From Pseudomonas sp. GM79 (GTDB taxonomy: Bacteria > Pseudomonadota > Gammaproteobacteria > Pseudomonadales > Pseudomonadaceae), in contig NZ_AKJE01000087.1 of assembly GCF_000282495.1 (NCBI RefSeq), positions 1 through 64,000 of the forward strand: a stretch of DNA of 64,000 nucleotides, in the 5' to 3' direction. The translations under genes and the position numbers were made by a program. Each line of letters starts with the position of its first letter. Position 1 is the stretch's first letter. Positions 1 to 9,398 of the stretch are shown here, one piece after another. Below the pieces are notes generated by a model. It was not told the DNA's origin. It was given only the letters and a program-made list of their open reading frames with translations, and ran no database searches.

Positions 1-15
1 CAAGCCCGCTCCCAC
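1..15. repeat. Partial REP element at window edge
   Basis: The first 15 bases (CAAGCCCGCTCCCAC) are the end of the same REP unit that recurs as doublets elsewhere in the window. The rest of the unit, and any partner, lie outside the window to the left. It sits just downstream of the hydroxyacid dehydrogenase gene, the usual intergenic place for this repeat. Confidence 0.85.
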
Positions 16-33
16 ATTTAATGGGTGGTGGAT

Positions 34-966
34 TTAATACCCGCGTGAAAAATCCACTTCCCCACGCAACGCTTCGCCCGCCTGATACGCCCGCAGGTTT
101 TCGACGAACAACTTCACCATCATGGGTGGCGAAGTCGGTGCCGAACTGTGCCCCGTCAGCAGCAGGCCCCACGCGGTCCAGAACGGATGGCGTTGCGGCA
201 GCGGTTCCTGACGGCAGACGTCGATCACGGCCCCGGCCAGATGCCCTTCCTTCAAGGCTTCCACCAGATCCGCATCGACCACCGCCACGCCGCGCCCGAC
301 GTTGATGAACAACCCGGTCGGCTTGAACTGCTTGAACAGCGCGGCGTCGTACAGGTCATGAGTATTCGGGGTGTTCGGCAGCAGATTGATCACGTAATCC
401 ACTTCGCCGACCAGTCGCGGCAAGTCGCTCAGCGTGCCGACTTCTACAAAGGGCGCCTGCTCGCGGGCTTCGCTGGCGATGCCGTACAACTCGACACCAA
501 ATGGCACAAGGAACTGCGCCACGGTCTGGCCGATGTCACCGGTGCCGACGATCAACACCTTGCGTCCAGCCAGGCTTTGCCCTTGGCGACTGTCCCACTT
601 TCGCTCGACCTGGCTCACCAACCGCGGCAGTACTTCGCGCTCGTGGCCTAGCATGTAAGTCAGTACGTATTCGGCCATGACCTGACCGAAAATCCCTACC
701 GCGCGAGTCAGGCGATAGTGCCGTGGCAGCCCGTCGGCCAGCAACGGCGTGATGCCGGCCCAGGTCGATTGCAGCCATGCCGGCGTGTGGCCCTGACGCA
801 ACAGCGTCGCCAGCAGGTCCGGCTGGCCGAGCCAGACCTGGCACTCGGCCGCCTGACGGGCCAGTTCGGCGGAGTCGCCGCTGGTCAGTACTTCCAGATC
901 AGGCGCTGCCTGACGCAACAGTTGGGCATACACAGGGTGGTCGTGTTCAGCAATCAGAACGCGCAT
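34..966 (-). CDS. D-2-hydroxyacid dehydrogenase (glyoxylate/hydroxypyruvate reductase A-like)
   Basis: A 310-residue cytoplasmic NAD(P)H-dependent oxidoreductase of the D-isomer 2-hydroxyacid dehydrogenase family, expected to interconvert 2-oxoacids such as glyoxylate or hydroxypyruvate and their hydroxyacids. The Rossmann glycine motif GTGDIG is near residue 142. The catalytic set follows: Arg in NVGRGVAVVD, Glu in QEPLPQRHPFW, and His in LTGHSSAP near the C-terminus. Length and the short N-terminal substrate domain resemble the GhrA subgroup more than SerA or PdxB. It stands alone, separated by about 120 bp from the YcgL gene read in the same direction. The exact substrate cannot be told from sequence. 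Confidence 0.85.
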   Translation of the reverse strand: MRVLIAEHDHPVYAQLLRQAAPDLEVLTSGDSAELARQAAECQVWLGQPDLLATLLRQGHTPAWLQSTWAGITPLLADGLPRHYRLTRAVGIFGQVMAEYVLTYMLGHEREVLPRLVSQVERKWDSRQGQSLAGRKVLIVGTGDIGQTVAQFLVPFGVELYGIASEAREQAPFVEVGTLSDLPRLVGEVDYVINLLPNTPNTHDLYDAALFKQFKPTGLFINVGRGVAVVDADLVEALKEGHLAGAVIDVCRQEPLPQRHPFWTAWGLLLTGHSSAPTSPPMMVKLFVENLRAYQAGEALRGEVDFSRGY

Positions 967-1084
967 GGTTCAAACCTTTCAAAAACAGTGCAGACGGCCG
1001 CCGACGGAGTATCACTCCATCGCCCTGGCCATCGCCAAAATCATTCCAGTGTTTCATAAAGGCTCTGAACAGAGCCTGTCTCGA

Positions 1085-1378
1085 TTACATCGGGTCGTTG
1101 CGTCGCAGCAGTTCTTCCGGCAGATGCTCGATGTATTCGTCTTCGGCCGGCGGCATTTGCAGGTGATAGCCCTGCTTCTCGAGGTTTTCCAGCACCACGG
1201 TGATGTCTTCGCGCGACAGCTTGCGCTCGGGCGTCAGCACCAGATCGAAAGCGTGGTGCGGTTTGCCGAAGGCCGCCATCAGACTTTCCGGAACGCGCTC
1301 CAGTGCATCGCTTTTGAGCACATAGAGGTACATCTCGTTTTTCTTCAGGCTTCGATAGATGGAGCAAATACGTTTCAA
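1085..1378 (-). CDS. YcgL domain-containing protein
   Basis: A 97-residue protein of the small, conserved gammaproteobacterial YcgL family, beginning MKRICSIYRSLKKNEMYLYV as its relatives do. The start codon is TTG and overlaps the TGA stop of rnd by four bases (TTGA), so the two genes are almost certainly co-transcribed and translationally coupled. The family is found next to rnd in many gammaproteobacteria, which suggests a link to RNA metabolism, but its biochemical function is not established. No signal peptide or membrane segment is visible. Confidence 0.85.
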   Translation of the reverse strand: MKRICSIYRSLKKNEMYLYVLKSDALERVPESLMAAFGKPHHAFDLVLTPERKLSREDITVVLENLEKQGYHLQMPPAEDEYIEHLPEELLRRNDPM

Positions 1379-2508
1379 GGCTGTTCTCCGGCGGTGGCCA
1401 GGCTGTCGAGCAGCGCCTGGCCCATCAATTCGCGGCGCCAGCCACGCAGCGAATCAGGCAATTGGTAAGGACCATTGGGGAAACCGCTCTTGAGCAGCGC
1501 TTCCAGGGTTTTCTTGCGCAGCATCAGTTCTGGGGCGATGTTCAGTCGCTCGGCTTCGGCCTGGCCGATCGCGCGCAGCTGTTTGACCAGCGCGGCGGCG
1601 TCCACCGGCAACGGCTCCGGCACTGCTGGCGGCCATTGATCAGGCGACACACTGCCAGAGCGCTTGATCAGATCAAGCAGAAATTCGCCGTCCTGACGCA
1701 CGGTACGCGGGTGCATGTCTTCGATTTTCGCCAACGCGCCGAGGTTGTCCGGCTGCGTGCGCGCCAACGGCCACAGGGAATGTTCACGGATGATGCGGTT
1801 GCGCGGCAGATCACGGGCGCGGGCTTCGCGCTCGCGCCAGGCACAGAGCTCACGCAATACGGCGAGTTGCGCGCGGGACAGCTTCCAGGCCAGTTTGGCG
1901 TCGCGATAGACCTCATACGGGTCGACCTCGCGACGCAGATTGGCCACCAGCTCGGCACCGTCTTCCAGGACCCAGGCGTATTTATCGTCAGAAAGCTTCG
2001 GACGCAGCTGTACGAAAACTTCCGCCAGATGCAAGGCATCCTCGGCGGCGTAGCTGATCTGGGTGTCGGACAGTGGACGTTGCAGCCAGTCGGAACGGGT
2101 TTCGCCCTTGGGCAGGTCGATGCCGAGCACTTCCTGCACCAGCCGCGAATAACCCATGGAAAAACCCAGGTTCAGGTAAGCGGCGGCCAGTTGGGTGTCG
2201 AACAGCGGCGCTGGCAGGCTGCCGGTCAGACGCAGTAGCACTTCGAGATCTTCGCTGCACGCATGCAGGACTTTGACCACGGCCGGATTTTCCAGCAACG
2301 CGGCCAACGGCTGCCAATTGTCGATGGTCAGTGGGTCAATCAGGTAAGCGCGTACGCCATCGCCGATCTGCAGCAGGCCTGCGATCGGGTAAAAGGTGTC
2401 GACCCGCATGAATTCGGTGTCGAGGGCAACGAATGGCAGTTGCTGCCACTCGGCGCAAAACTGACCGAGGCTATCGTTGTCGCGAATCCAGTGAATATCG
2501 ATGGCCAC
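1375..2508 (-). CDS. rnd: Ribonuclease D
   Basis: A 377-residue 3'-to-5' exoribonuclease that trims tRNA and other stable RNA precursors. The DEDDy nuclease motifs are all present: Exo I LDTEF, Exo II around LHACSEDLEVL, and Exo III YAAEDALHL with the tyrosine. An HRDC-type helical region follows (WREREARARDLPRNRI). I place the start at a GTG (VAIDIHWIRDND) because an AGGGAGA ribosome-binding site lies just upstream and the length then equals the usual Pseudomonas length. An ATG 63 bases further upstream is open but lacks support. It is the first gene of the rnd–ycgL pair. Confidence 0.93.
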   Translation of the reverse strand: MAIDIHWIRDNDSLGQFCAEWQQLPFVALDTEFMRVDTFYPIAGLLQIGDGVRAYLIDPLTIDNWQPLAALLENPAVVKVLHACSEDLEVLLRLTGSLPAPLFDTQLAAAYLNLGFSMGYSRLVQEVLGIDLPKGETRSDWLQRPLSDTQISYAAEDALHLAEVFVQLRPKLSDDKYAWVLEDGAELVANLRREVDPYEVYRDAKLAWKLSRAQLAVLRELCAWREREARARDLPRNRIIREHSLWPLARTQPDNLGALAKIEDMHPRTVRQDGEFLLDLIKRSGSVSPDQWPPAVPEPLPVDAAALVKQLRAIGQAEAERLNIAPELMLRKKTLEALLKSGFPNGPYQLPDSLRGWRRELMGQALLDSLATAGEQP

Positions 2509-2631
2509 ACGGCTCTCCCTTGAAGAATGGCGCGCAGTATATATCGCCCCCGGCAATTTCCGCGCCTCCACTGAACAAGAGCTTTAGCGAAAATACCTGC
2601 TGGATCGCAAGAATAGTCTGACAGGAGGAGA

Positions 2632-3294
2632 CTAGCTGCCCTTACGCAGCACGTAGACCCGCATCCGCGCACAACCCGGCAGGAAGTCTTGATGGCTGAG
2701 CAAGCGGAAACCCGCCTGCCTGAACTCGGCCTCAAGCTCGGCCTTGCTCGCCTGTGGCTGGGACTGTGCACCGTTCACACCCGATTGGCGCAGTTTGAAA
2801 TGCGCATCAACCCGCACCGCCACAATCACGGTATCGCGACTGACCCGATGGAACTCGCCCAGCAGGGCCAACCGATGCTCAGGACTGGTGATGTGTTGAA
2901 ACAGTTGCATGCAAAAAATGCAGTCCACCGCGTTCGCCGACAAACCGATGGTGAAGGCTGAACTCTGAAAGGTCTTGATCCGCTCCAGCAGGTGCTGCGG
3001 ATGGTGGGTGCGGGCATGATCGAGCATGTCCTGAGACGGATCGCTCGCAAGAATCACCCGATTCGCATGTTCGGCCAGAATCGACCAGAAGCGCCCTACA
3101 CCGCAGGCAACATCAAGAATCAATCCCGGTTCGCCAGCGACCTGAAGCGCATTACGCACCAGTTGCTCGTCGCGCCAGAACGTCAAACGCCCCGCCAGCC
3201 CACGCGGTCGCGACTGAAGGCAGACGCGGGCATGTTCCTGATCGTAGCGCCGGGCGAACTCCAGTTCGATGGCGGATGGGGGCAGCGCGGACAT
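2632..3294 (-). CDS. Class I SAM-dependent methyltransferase
   Basis: A 220-residue protein with a Rossmann-like methyltransferase fold. Motif I is LILDVACGVGRFW, followed by the acidic end of strand 2 in VILASDPSQDMLDHA and a motif around DCIFCMQLFQHI. The start MSALPPSAIELEF is chosen because it removes an unlikely 33-residue extension and has an AGAGCCC-like site upstream. It is transcribed towards the rnd gene but about 120 bases away. The substrate is unknown; small-molecule, lipid or quinone-type targets are all possible. No membrane segment is seen. Confidence 0.75.
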   Translation of the reverse strand: MSALPPSAIELEFARRYDQEHARVCLQSRPRGLAGRLTFWRDEQLVRNALQVAGEPGLILDVACGVGRFWSILAEHANRVILASDPSQDMLDHARTHHPQHLLERIKTFQSSAFTIGLSANAVDCIFCMQLFQHITSPEHRLALLGEFHRVSRDTVIVAVRVDAHFKLRQSGVNGAQSQPQASKAELEAEFRQAGFRLLSHQDFLPGCARMRVYVLRKGS

Positions 3295-3367
3295 GTGCAA
3301 GGGCTCTTGTTGGAATATCGACTGGCGGCAGGTTAACCACTGGCGCGTGAAAAAAAGGTCGACGGAC

Positions 3368-5017
3368 TCATTTTTTGGCCAGCACACCGTCAATCACTGC
3401 GCCGCGGCAGCCGGCAAACATGTCCAGTCCCGGGTCATAGACCTTGCTGTTGACCTCCAGCAGGCCAAGCATGGAATGGAACAGGTTGTCCTGGCTCAAG
3501 GGCTTTTCGCGACTCAATTGCAGGCAATGAGTGTCCACCGAGAACGATTTTTGATAGCTGTCGGAGAACCACGCCAGCATCGCTACATGCTTCTGTTGTT
3601 CCGGCGCCAGCATGTAAGGCGTGCCATGAAGGAACAGGTTGTATTCGCCCAGGGATTCGCCGTGGTCCGACAGATAAAGCATGGCGGTATCGACTTTGTC
3701 CTGATTACTGCGCAACAGGTCGATCAGGGTCGACAGCACATGGTCGGTATACACCAACGTGTTGTCGTAGCCATTGACGATACTTTCGCGGCTGCAATTG
3801 TTCAGTGCATTGCTTTCACACACCGGGGTGAAGTGTTCGTATTCTTTCGGGTAGCGCTTGAAGTACTCCGGACCGTGACTGCCCATTTGGTGCAGTACCA
3901 GCACGGTGTCTTTATCCAGCGTGTCGATGAAGTGCTGCAAACCTTGCAGGAGAATTTCATCGCGGCACTCGCTATTGGCACACAACGCCGGGTCTTTCAG
4001 GTTACTCACGTCGTCGACAGTGACCCGATCGCAAGTACCTTTGCAGCCCGACTGATTATCCCGCCAGATCACCTCGAGACCGGCATGCTTGAGCACGTCC
4101 AGCAGACCTTCCTCGTTCTTTGCCTTGCTGGCGTTGTAATCCTTGCGGCCCATGTTGGAGAACATGCAGGGCACCGACACGGCCGTTTCCGTGCCGCAAG
4201 AATGCACATCGGTGAAGGCAATCAGGCCGGCTTCCTTATCCAGTTGGGGGGTGGTGTCGCGGTTATAACCCAGGATGCCGAAGTTCTCGGCCCGGGCACT
4301 TTCGCCCACCACCAGTACCGTCAGGGATTTACGGCCGTGGGTTTGCCAGACCGGGTTTTTCTCGGCATCTTCACCGAGTTTGACAAAGGGTTGCCGGGCA
4401 GAAACGACTTGCTCGCGCAGATAACCGAGCGAGGCACCGATGTAGTTGCTTGGCACCACCATCAGGCGCAATTCATGGTGATTGCGAAACAACGACGACA
4501 AGCCTTGATAGTTGACCAGGGCGACACCGCCGATCACCGCAACCGATGCGACACTCACCAGCACTTTACTTAATAACTCCCGGTGCCAACGACGGTAGTT
4601 GACAGGGATTTTCCACAACAACCACGACGGTAAGATCCCGAGAGCAACAATATAAACAAACAACTTCACGGACAGTAAGTCACGCACTTCTGTGGCATTG
4701 GTTTCTGCGAAGTTACGAAACATACCGGCATCGATCAATACACCGTATTGGCTCATAAAATAGGCCACGCCGGCACTGACCAAAAAGATCAGCGTCAACA
4801 CGGGTTTCATCACAGATTGAAACGCCAGCAAGGTCAGCACAATGTTGAAGGCCGCCAGGATCATTACCCCGAATGCAACACGCATGGCGATGCCTTGACC
4901 GTCTGCCACGGTGATAACAAACAAGTGTTGCCAGAGTACTGAATTGAACCCAGCCAATAAAAAGGCACTGGCAATCAACGTCACCCACTCGGGGCGCACG
5001 GCTTTGAACTTCAACAT
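3368..5017 (-). CDS. eptA: Lipid A phosphoethanolamine transferase (EptA family)
   Basis: A 549-residue inner-membrane enzyme that moves phosphoethanolamine from phosphatidylethanolamine to lipid A, reducing surface charge and lowering susceptibility to cationic peptides. About five N-terminal transmembrane segments (residues 10–170) precede a periplasmic sulfatase-fold domain. Visible active-site features are Glu239 in VVGES, the presumed nucleophile Thr278 in CGTETAVSVPC flanked by two cysteines ten residues apart, and the metal-binding pair in YLSDHGESLGE. The length and motifs match EptA/MCR-type proteins. It is monocistronic, and no PmrAB-type regulator is adjacent. A role with another phosphoethanolamine acceptor cannot be excluded. 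Confidence 0.88.
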   Translation of the reverse strand: MLKFKAVRPEWVTLIASAFLLAGFNSVLWQHLFVITVADGQGIAMRVAFGVMILAAFNIVLTLLAFQSVMKPVLTLIFLVSAGVAYFMSQYGVLIDAGMFRNFAETNATEVRDLLSVKLFVYIVALGILPSWLLWKIPVNYRRWHRELLSKVLVSVASVAVIGGVALVNYQGLSSLFRNHHELRLMVVPSNYIGASLGYLREQVVSARQPFVKLGEDAEKNPVWQTHGRKSLTVLVVGESARAENFGILGYNRDTTPQLDKEAGLIAFTDVHSCGTETAVSVPCMFSNMGRKDYNASKAKNEEGLLDVLKHAGLEVIWRDNQSGCKGTCDRVTVDDVSNLKDPALCANSECRDEILLQGLQHFIDTLDKDTVLVLHQMGSHGPEYFKRYPKEYEHFTPVCESNALNNCSRESIVNGYDNTLVYTDHVLSTLIDLLRSNQDKVDTAMLYLSDHGESLGEYNLFLHGTPYMLAPEQQKHVAMLAWFSDSYQKSFSVDTHCLQLSREKPLSQDNLFHSMLGLLEVNSKVYDPGLDMFAGCRGAVIDGVLAKK

Positions 5018-5115
5018 GATGATTGGTTGTTCCTGAAAGAAGTGCCCGAGGCAAATGTGAAAATTTCATTTACCGCGACAACACAAATCTTAAGCAGCCA
5101 ACCATCAATTTTTCG

Positions 5116-5143
5116 TGAAAAAGAAGCCAACGATTAGTTGGCT
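5116..5143 (-). terminator. Rho-independent terminator of the glutamine synthetase-like gene
   Basis: On the minus strand an inverted repeat (AGCCAAC, 5-base loop, GTTGGCT) is followed by a T-rich tract. It lies about 40 bases downstream of the stop of the minus-strand ligase gene, so it fits as that gene's terminator. It also separates it from eptA. Confidence 0.7.
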
Positions 5144-5183
5144 CATGGCATAAGGCTCAAACTTTCAATAATGCAGACTCGTT

Positions 5184-6566
5184 TCAGGCCTGATGCAGAT
5201 ACCAGCGCCAATCCTGCTCACCGACTTCACCCATGAACTGCCGGTACTCGGCACGTTTCACCGCCAGATACACACCAAGAAACTCACTGCCAAATGCTTC
5301 CCGCGCCCAGCTCGATGCCTCCAGTGCTCGCAACGTGGTCAACCAGTCGGTCGGCAACAACTCCGTGGCCTGGGCGTACCCATTGCCCTCGACCGGTGCA
5401 CCAGGATCCATCTGCTCGCGAATGCCGCGATGAATCCCGGCCAGGATCGCCGCAGCCGCCAGGTACGGGTTGGCGTCGGCACCACAGATGCGGTGCTCGA
5501 TATGCCGGGAGAATGCCGGCCCGCCGGGCACCCGCAAACTCACGGTGCGGTTGTCCACCCCCCAGGTGGCCGCCAATGGTGCGTAGCTGTTGGTCTGGAA
5601 ACGACGATACGAGTTGGCGTTCGGACAGAACAGCAGCAACGAATCCAGCAACGTGCTGAGCATTCCGCCGACCGCTTGTTTAAGCAGCGGCGTGCCGTCC
5701 GGGGCTTCGCTGGCGAACAGATTATTGCCGTCCTTGTCCGCCAGGCTGACGTGCATGTGCATGCCGGTGCCGGCCAGATCATCGAAAGGCTTGGCCATGA
5801 AACAGGCCGCCATCCCGTGTTTGTGGGCCACGCCCTTGACCAGCCGTTTGTAGCGCACCGCTTCATCCATCGCCTGCAAAGCATCGGTGCGGTGTTCGAG
5901 GGTGATTTCCACCTGCCCCGGCGCGTATTCGGAAATCGCCGTGCGCGCCGGAATGCCCTGCAGTTTACAGGCGCTATAGAGATCGGCCAGAAACGGCTCG
6001 ATTTGCTCCAGTTCACGTAAGCCATAGACCTGCGTGGCGCGTGGTCGCCCGCCATCAACATCCCGCGCCGGCTGCGGCCGACCGTTGCTGTCGCGCTGCT
6101 GATCCAGCAAATAGAACTCCAGCTCCGCCGCCATCACCGGGTAATAACCGTCGGCCTGCAAGCCTTCGATAACCTTGGCCAGCAGGTGCCGTGGGTCGGC
6201 GATGGTCGCGGGCATGCCCTCTTTTGGATGCATGCTGACCTGCACCGCCGCCGTGGGAATCAATCGCCACGGCATACGCTGCAAACTGCCGCTGATCGGG
6301 TAGGCCCGGCAATCGATATCACCGACGTCCCAGACCAGCCCGGAATTTTCCACGTCATCGCCATTGATGGTCAGGCCCAGAATGGTACTCGGCAGCGGCC
6401 GCCCGCTCTCGTACACCGCCAGCAATTCATCGCGATGCAGCAACTTGCCCCGTGGCACACCGTTGTTGTCGAGGATGAACAGCTCGAACATCTCGATATC
6501 CGGATTGTGTTCCAGGAAGGACAGGGCTTCTTCTTTCGTGGCGAAGGATGTCGTGGCACAGCTCAT
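5184..6566 (-). CDS. Glutamine synthetase family ligase (gamma-glutamylpolyamine synthetase-like)
   Basis: A 460-residue protein with a complete glutamine synthetase fold. Recognisable parts include the N-terminal beta-grasp region (MFELFILDNNGVPRGK), the metal-binding segment AAELEFYLL, the ATP/metal motif GTGMHMHVSL, and NRTVSLRVPGG near the glutamate site. The LDNNGVPRGK feature and the overall pattern resemble the PuuA/SpuI group, which gamma-glutamylates putrescine or other amines, rather than assimilatory GlnA. No adenylylation-type C-terminus is apparent. It stands alone here, without the rest of a Puu pathway, so the amine substrate is open. The TGA-proximal terminator ends transcription. 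Confidence 0.82.
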   Translation of the reverse strand: MSCATTSFATKEEALSFLEHNPDIEMFELFILDNNGVPRGKLLHRDELLAVYESGRPLPSTILGLTINGDDVENSGLVWDVGDIDCRAYPISGSLQRMPWRLIPTAAVQVSMHPKEGMPATIADPRHLLAKVIEGLQADGYYPVMAAELEFYLLDQQRDSNGRPQPARDVDGGRPRATQVYGLRELEQIEPFLADLYSACKLQGIPARTAISEYAPGQVEITLEHRTDALQAMDEAVRYKRLVKGVAHKHGMAACFMAKPFDDLAGTGMHMHVSLADKDGNNLFASEAPDGTPLLKQAVGGMLSTLLDSLLLFCPNANSYRRFQTNSYAPLAATWGVDNRTVSLRVPGGPAFSRHIEHRICGADANPYLAAAAILAGIHRGIREQMDPGAPVEGNGYAQATELLPTDWLTTLRALEASSWAREAFGSEFLGVYLAVKRAEYRQFMGEVGEQDWRWYLHQA

Positions 6567-7103
6567 GGGAATTCTCGTCTATCCGCGTCAGGCAAACGCA
6601 CAGGCGCCGCCGGTTTGATCCCGGCGCACGGCGCGGGACCTGTCAGAACAATCAGCGGGACAGGCAAGAATCCGGCGGGCGGGCGTGGCGGCAGTGCCAT
6701 AACGCCCAGAAGGCCAGTTCGGAAGGGAGTGCGACCGGACAACCGTCCATAGAGAAGACCGCAGTAAACAGATGACCAGCAGCGTCACACGGGTGGTTAA
6801 GTCGTTAAATCGGGATTTGAAGAACTTTGGGTGTGGATTGGCTAAACATTCACTAAATACCTTAAGTGAACAAAATCTACCCGAACACTCCATACCCCCT
6901 GTGGGAGCGGGCTTGCTCGCGAAGAGGCCGTCACATCCGACATTTCTATTGACTGACACTCCGCTTTCGCGAGCAAGCCCGCTCCCACATTGGACCTGTG
7001 TTGCATCAAGCTATTTAATTTCTAAATACCGCTCCAGACTTTCTGATTTGCGGCCTCCGGGGCTCGCGCGCCTAATCGGCTCCTTGTTTTTGAAGGTCCG
7101 ATT
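6567..7103. other. Divergent intergenic region with a REP doublet
   Basis: This 537-base stretch separates the minus-strand ligase from the plus-strand MFS gene. It holds the leaders of both genes and a REP doublet (listed separately). The last 80 bases before the MFS start contain GC-rich short inverted segments, but I do not recognise a known riboswitch or operator. No credible coding sequence is seen. Confidence 0.6.
6901..6987. repeat. REP doublet 1 (GTGGGAG…/…CTCCCAC outer ends)
   Basis: Two 23–24 base REP units in inverted orientation: a forward unit starting GTGGGAGCGGGCTTGCTCGC at 6901 and a reverse unit ending at 6987. The spacer begins with GGCCGTCACATCC and is clearly related to the spacer of the doublet at 58926. 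Typical palindromic intergenic Pseudomonas REP pair. Confidence 0.92.
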
Positions 7104-8288
7104 ATGGAAAACGTTCGCGCAACCTCCCGCCCTGCCTTCTGGCTGATGTTCGGCATCATTCTTGTCGCCCTGAACCTGCGTCCATCCATGGCCGCTGTCG
7201 GTCCTTTGCTATCAGCCATTCGCGGTGATATCCCGTTGAGTTTCAGCCTGGCCTCGCTCCTGACAATGTTGCCAGTCATGGCCATGGGACTGGCGATGTT
7301 CTTCGGTATCGGTGTCAGTCAGCGGCTGGGCGAGCAACGCACCGTGGTGCTGTCGCTGCTGATCATCGGCCTGGCCACGGTGTCGCGGCTGTTCCTCGAT
7401 TCTGCGGCGGAACTGATCTTGAGTGCCGTGTTGGCTGGCATCGGCATTGCGTTGATCCAGGCGATAATGCCCACCCTGATCAAGTCCCGTTTCAGCGACA
7501 ACGTTTCCGTGTGCATGGGCCTCTACGTGACGTCGATCATGGGCGGCGCGGCAATCGCCGCGTCGTTTGCGCCGCTGGTGATGACCCGCACCGACAGTTG
7601 GCGAGTGGGTTTGGCGATCTGGGCGGCGCTGGCGCTGTTGGCATTGCTGTTCTGGTGCGCTCAACGCTCGGGAATGCCGACGCTGGATGCCAGATCATCA
7701 GGCAAAGAATCCTTTTTCACCCATTCCCGCGCCTGGTTACTCGCAATCTTCTTCGGCCTCGGCACCGCGTCCTACACCTGTCTGCTGGCCTGGCTGGCGC
7801 CGTACTACGTGGAAAAAGGCTGGAGCGAACAACAGGCCGGTTTGTTGCTGGGCTTTTTGACGGCCATGGAAGTGTTGTCAGGGCTATTGGTACCCGCCAT
7901 CGCCAACCGCAGCCGAGACCGACGCCTGGTGCTGGTGGTGTTACTGACGCTGATCATGGCCGGTTTCTGCGGGCTGATTCTGAGCCCGCAATACCTGAGC
8001 CTGCTGTGGCCCTGCCTGCTCGGATTGGGCATCGGCGGGCTGTTCCCGATGAGCCTGATCGTGTCGCTGGATCATCTGGACAATCCCCAACGCGCAGGCG
8101 GGCTGACTGCCTTCGTACAGGGCATCGGTTACCTGATTGCCGGCCTCTCGCCGCTGATGGCCGGGATAATTCGCGATCAGTTGGGCAGTTTCGAATGGGC
8201 CTGGTGGTCACTGACCGGCGTCATGGCGTTGATGATTCTGATAGCTCTGCGCTTCAATCCGCGGCATTACGCCAAACACATTCACTGA
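7104..8288 (+). CDS. MFS transporter, CynX/NimT (cyanate transporter-like) family
   Basis: A 394-residue inner-membrane protein with about 12 hydrophobic segments. The N-terminus (LVALNLRPSMAAVGPLL followed by a serine-rich helix) is typical of the CynX/NimT branch of the major facilitator superfamily, whose members move small anions or nitroimidazole-type compounds. The ATG at 7104 has GAAGG about ten bases upstream. The next gene, another small-molecule transporter, starts 16 bases after the stop, so the two are probably co-transcribed. There is no cynS or cynR nearby, so a cyanate role is not supported by context. Confidence 0.8.
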   Translation: MENVRATSRPAFWLMFGIILVALNLRPSMAAVGPLLSAIRGDIPLSFSLASLLTMLPVMAMGLAMFFGIGVSQRLGEQRTVVLSLLIIGLATVSRLFLDSAAELILSAVLAGIGIALIQAIMPTLIKSRFSDNVSVCMGLYVTSIMGGAAIAASFAPLVMTRTDSWRVGLAIWAALALLALLFWCAQRSGMPTLDARSSGKESFFTHSRAWLLAIFFGLGTASYTCLLAWLAPYYVEKGWSEQQAGLLLGFLTAMEVLSGLLVPAIANRSRDRRLVLVVLLTLIMAGFCGLILSPQYLSLLWPCLLGLGIGGLFPMSLIVSLDHLDNPQRAGGLTAFVQGIGYLIAGLSPLMAGIIRDQLGSFEWAWWSLTGVMALMILIALRFNPRHYAKHIH

Positions 8289-8303
8289 CCCGTAAACCCC
8301 ATC

Positions 8304-9251
8304 ATGAAACGCACAGGTTTTGCTGCGGCTCACGTCGGCATGCTGCTCTGGGCACTGTTGATTGCCGTCTCGTTTTCCGCGGCAGCCCAGGTCAGCCAGG
8401 CCATCGACCCGATTCTGCTGACCGGTTTGCGCTTGCTGTTTTGCGCCCTGGTATTTTTGCCCCTGCTAGTGTTCAAGGGCGATACCGCCATGAACATCCA
8501 GGGACTGCTCAGCCACGCTGTGCTCGGTATGCTGCTGGCGCTGTATTTCGGCTCATTGTTCGAAGCACTGCGCTACACCTCGGCGATCAACACCGGGACG
8601 ATGTTCACTCTGGTGCCGTTGCTGACGCTGCTGTTCGAAGCCTTCCTGATGCCCGACAGCAGCCTGAAAAAGCGCGTATTGCCCATGCTGACTGCCGCAG
8701 CGGGTGCCGTGCTGCTGGTGTTGAAAGGTGCTGGCCCCGACGAACTGCCGTCGTTGTATGCGCTATCGGTGTACGGGATCGGTTGTTTGGCGATGGCGCT
8801 CTACTCGCCCCTGAGTCAACGGCTCAAGACCAATAGCCTCAAGGGTCGCGGCCCGGTGGGCATGACCTTCTGGAATATGCTGTTTGGTGCGCTGTTTCTA
8901 TTGGCGTTCTGTGGGTTCAGCGGCGGCTGGCGATCGGCTTCGTTGCTGACCGCGAGCGATCTTTGGTGGTTGATGTACCTGGCACTGTTCGCCACGCTGG
9001 CGACCTTCTGGCTACTGCATCGAGCCATTGGCGTCATCGCCCCCTCCTCGGTCATTTCCTACATCTACCTGAGCACTCTGTTCATCACGCTATTCCACTG
9101 GTTCTGGCTACACGAGTCACCACTAACCCTGGAAATCATCGGCGCATTACTGGTGGGCATCGGCATGTTGGCGCTGCTAATATCCAGCCGCGACGCGATC
9201 CCCGCGCAGCCATCAGCGTTAAAGGCCTCTGGCCAGCTTTCAAGAGATTGA
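8304..9251 (+). CDS. EamA/DMT family transporter
   Basis: A 315-residue membrane protein with two EamA repeats of about five hydrophobic helices each (roughly residues 5–140 and 150–290), the hallmark of drug/metabolite transporters such as RhtA or YddG that export amino acids or metabolites. It follows the MFS gene closely and precedes a LysR regulator gene on the same strand 148 bases downstream. That regulator may control the pair. Substrate unknown. Confidence 0.82.
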   Translation: MKRTGFAAAHVGMLLWALLIAVSFSAAAQVSQAIDPILLTGLRLLFCALVFLPLLVFKGDTAMNIQGLLSHAVLGMLLALYFGSLFEALRYTSAINTGTMFTLVPLLTLLFEAFLMPDSSLKKRVLPMLTAAAGAVLLVLKGAGPDELPSLYALSVYGIGCLAMALYSPLSQRLKTNSLKGRGPVGMTFWNMLFGALFLLAFCGFSGGWRSASLLTASDLWWLMYLALFATLATFWLLHRAIGVIAPSSVISYIYLSTLFITLFHWFWLHESPLTLEIIGALLVGIGMLALLISSRDAIPAQPSALKASGQLSRD

Positions 9252-9398
9252 ATTCATAGGTCGTGTTCGCAACATTTTCTGTCCCACAACTGACCATGAA
9301 AAATCCTACAAGGCATTCTCTTGGCACCATCGTTCCGTTAGGATCATTCGCACACGTTTGCGCACAGTCAGCGCAAGGAGCACAGCGAGACAGAACGG

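Noticed and set aside
7104..8288. Naming the MFS gene cynX for cyanate
   Set aside because: No cynS, cynT or cynR is close by, so only the family placement is supported.
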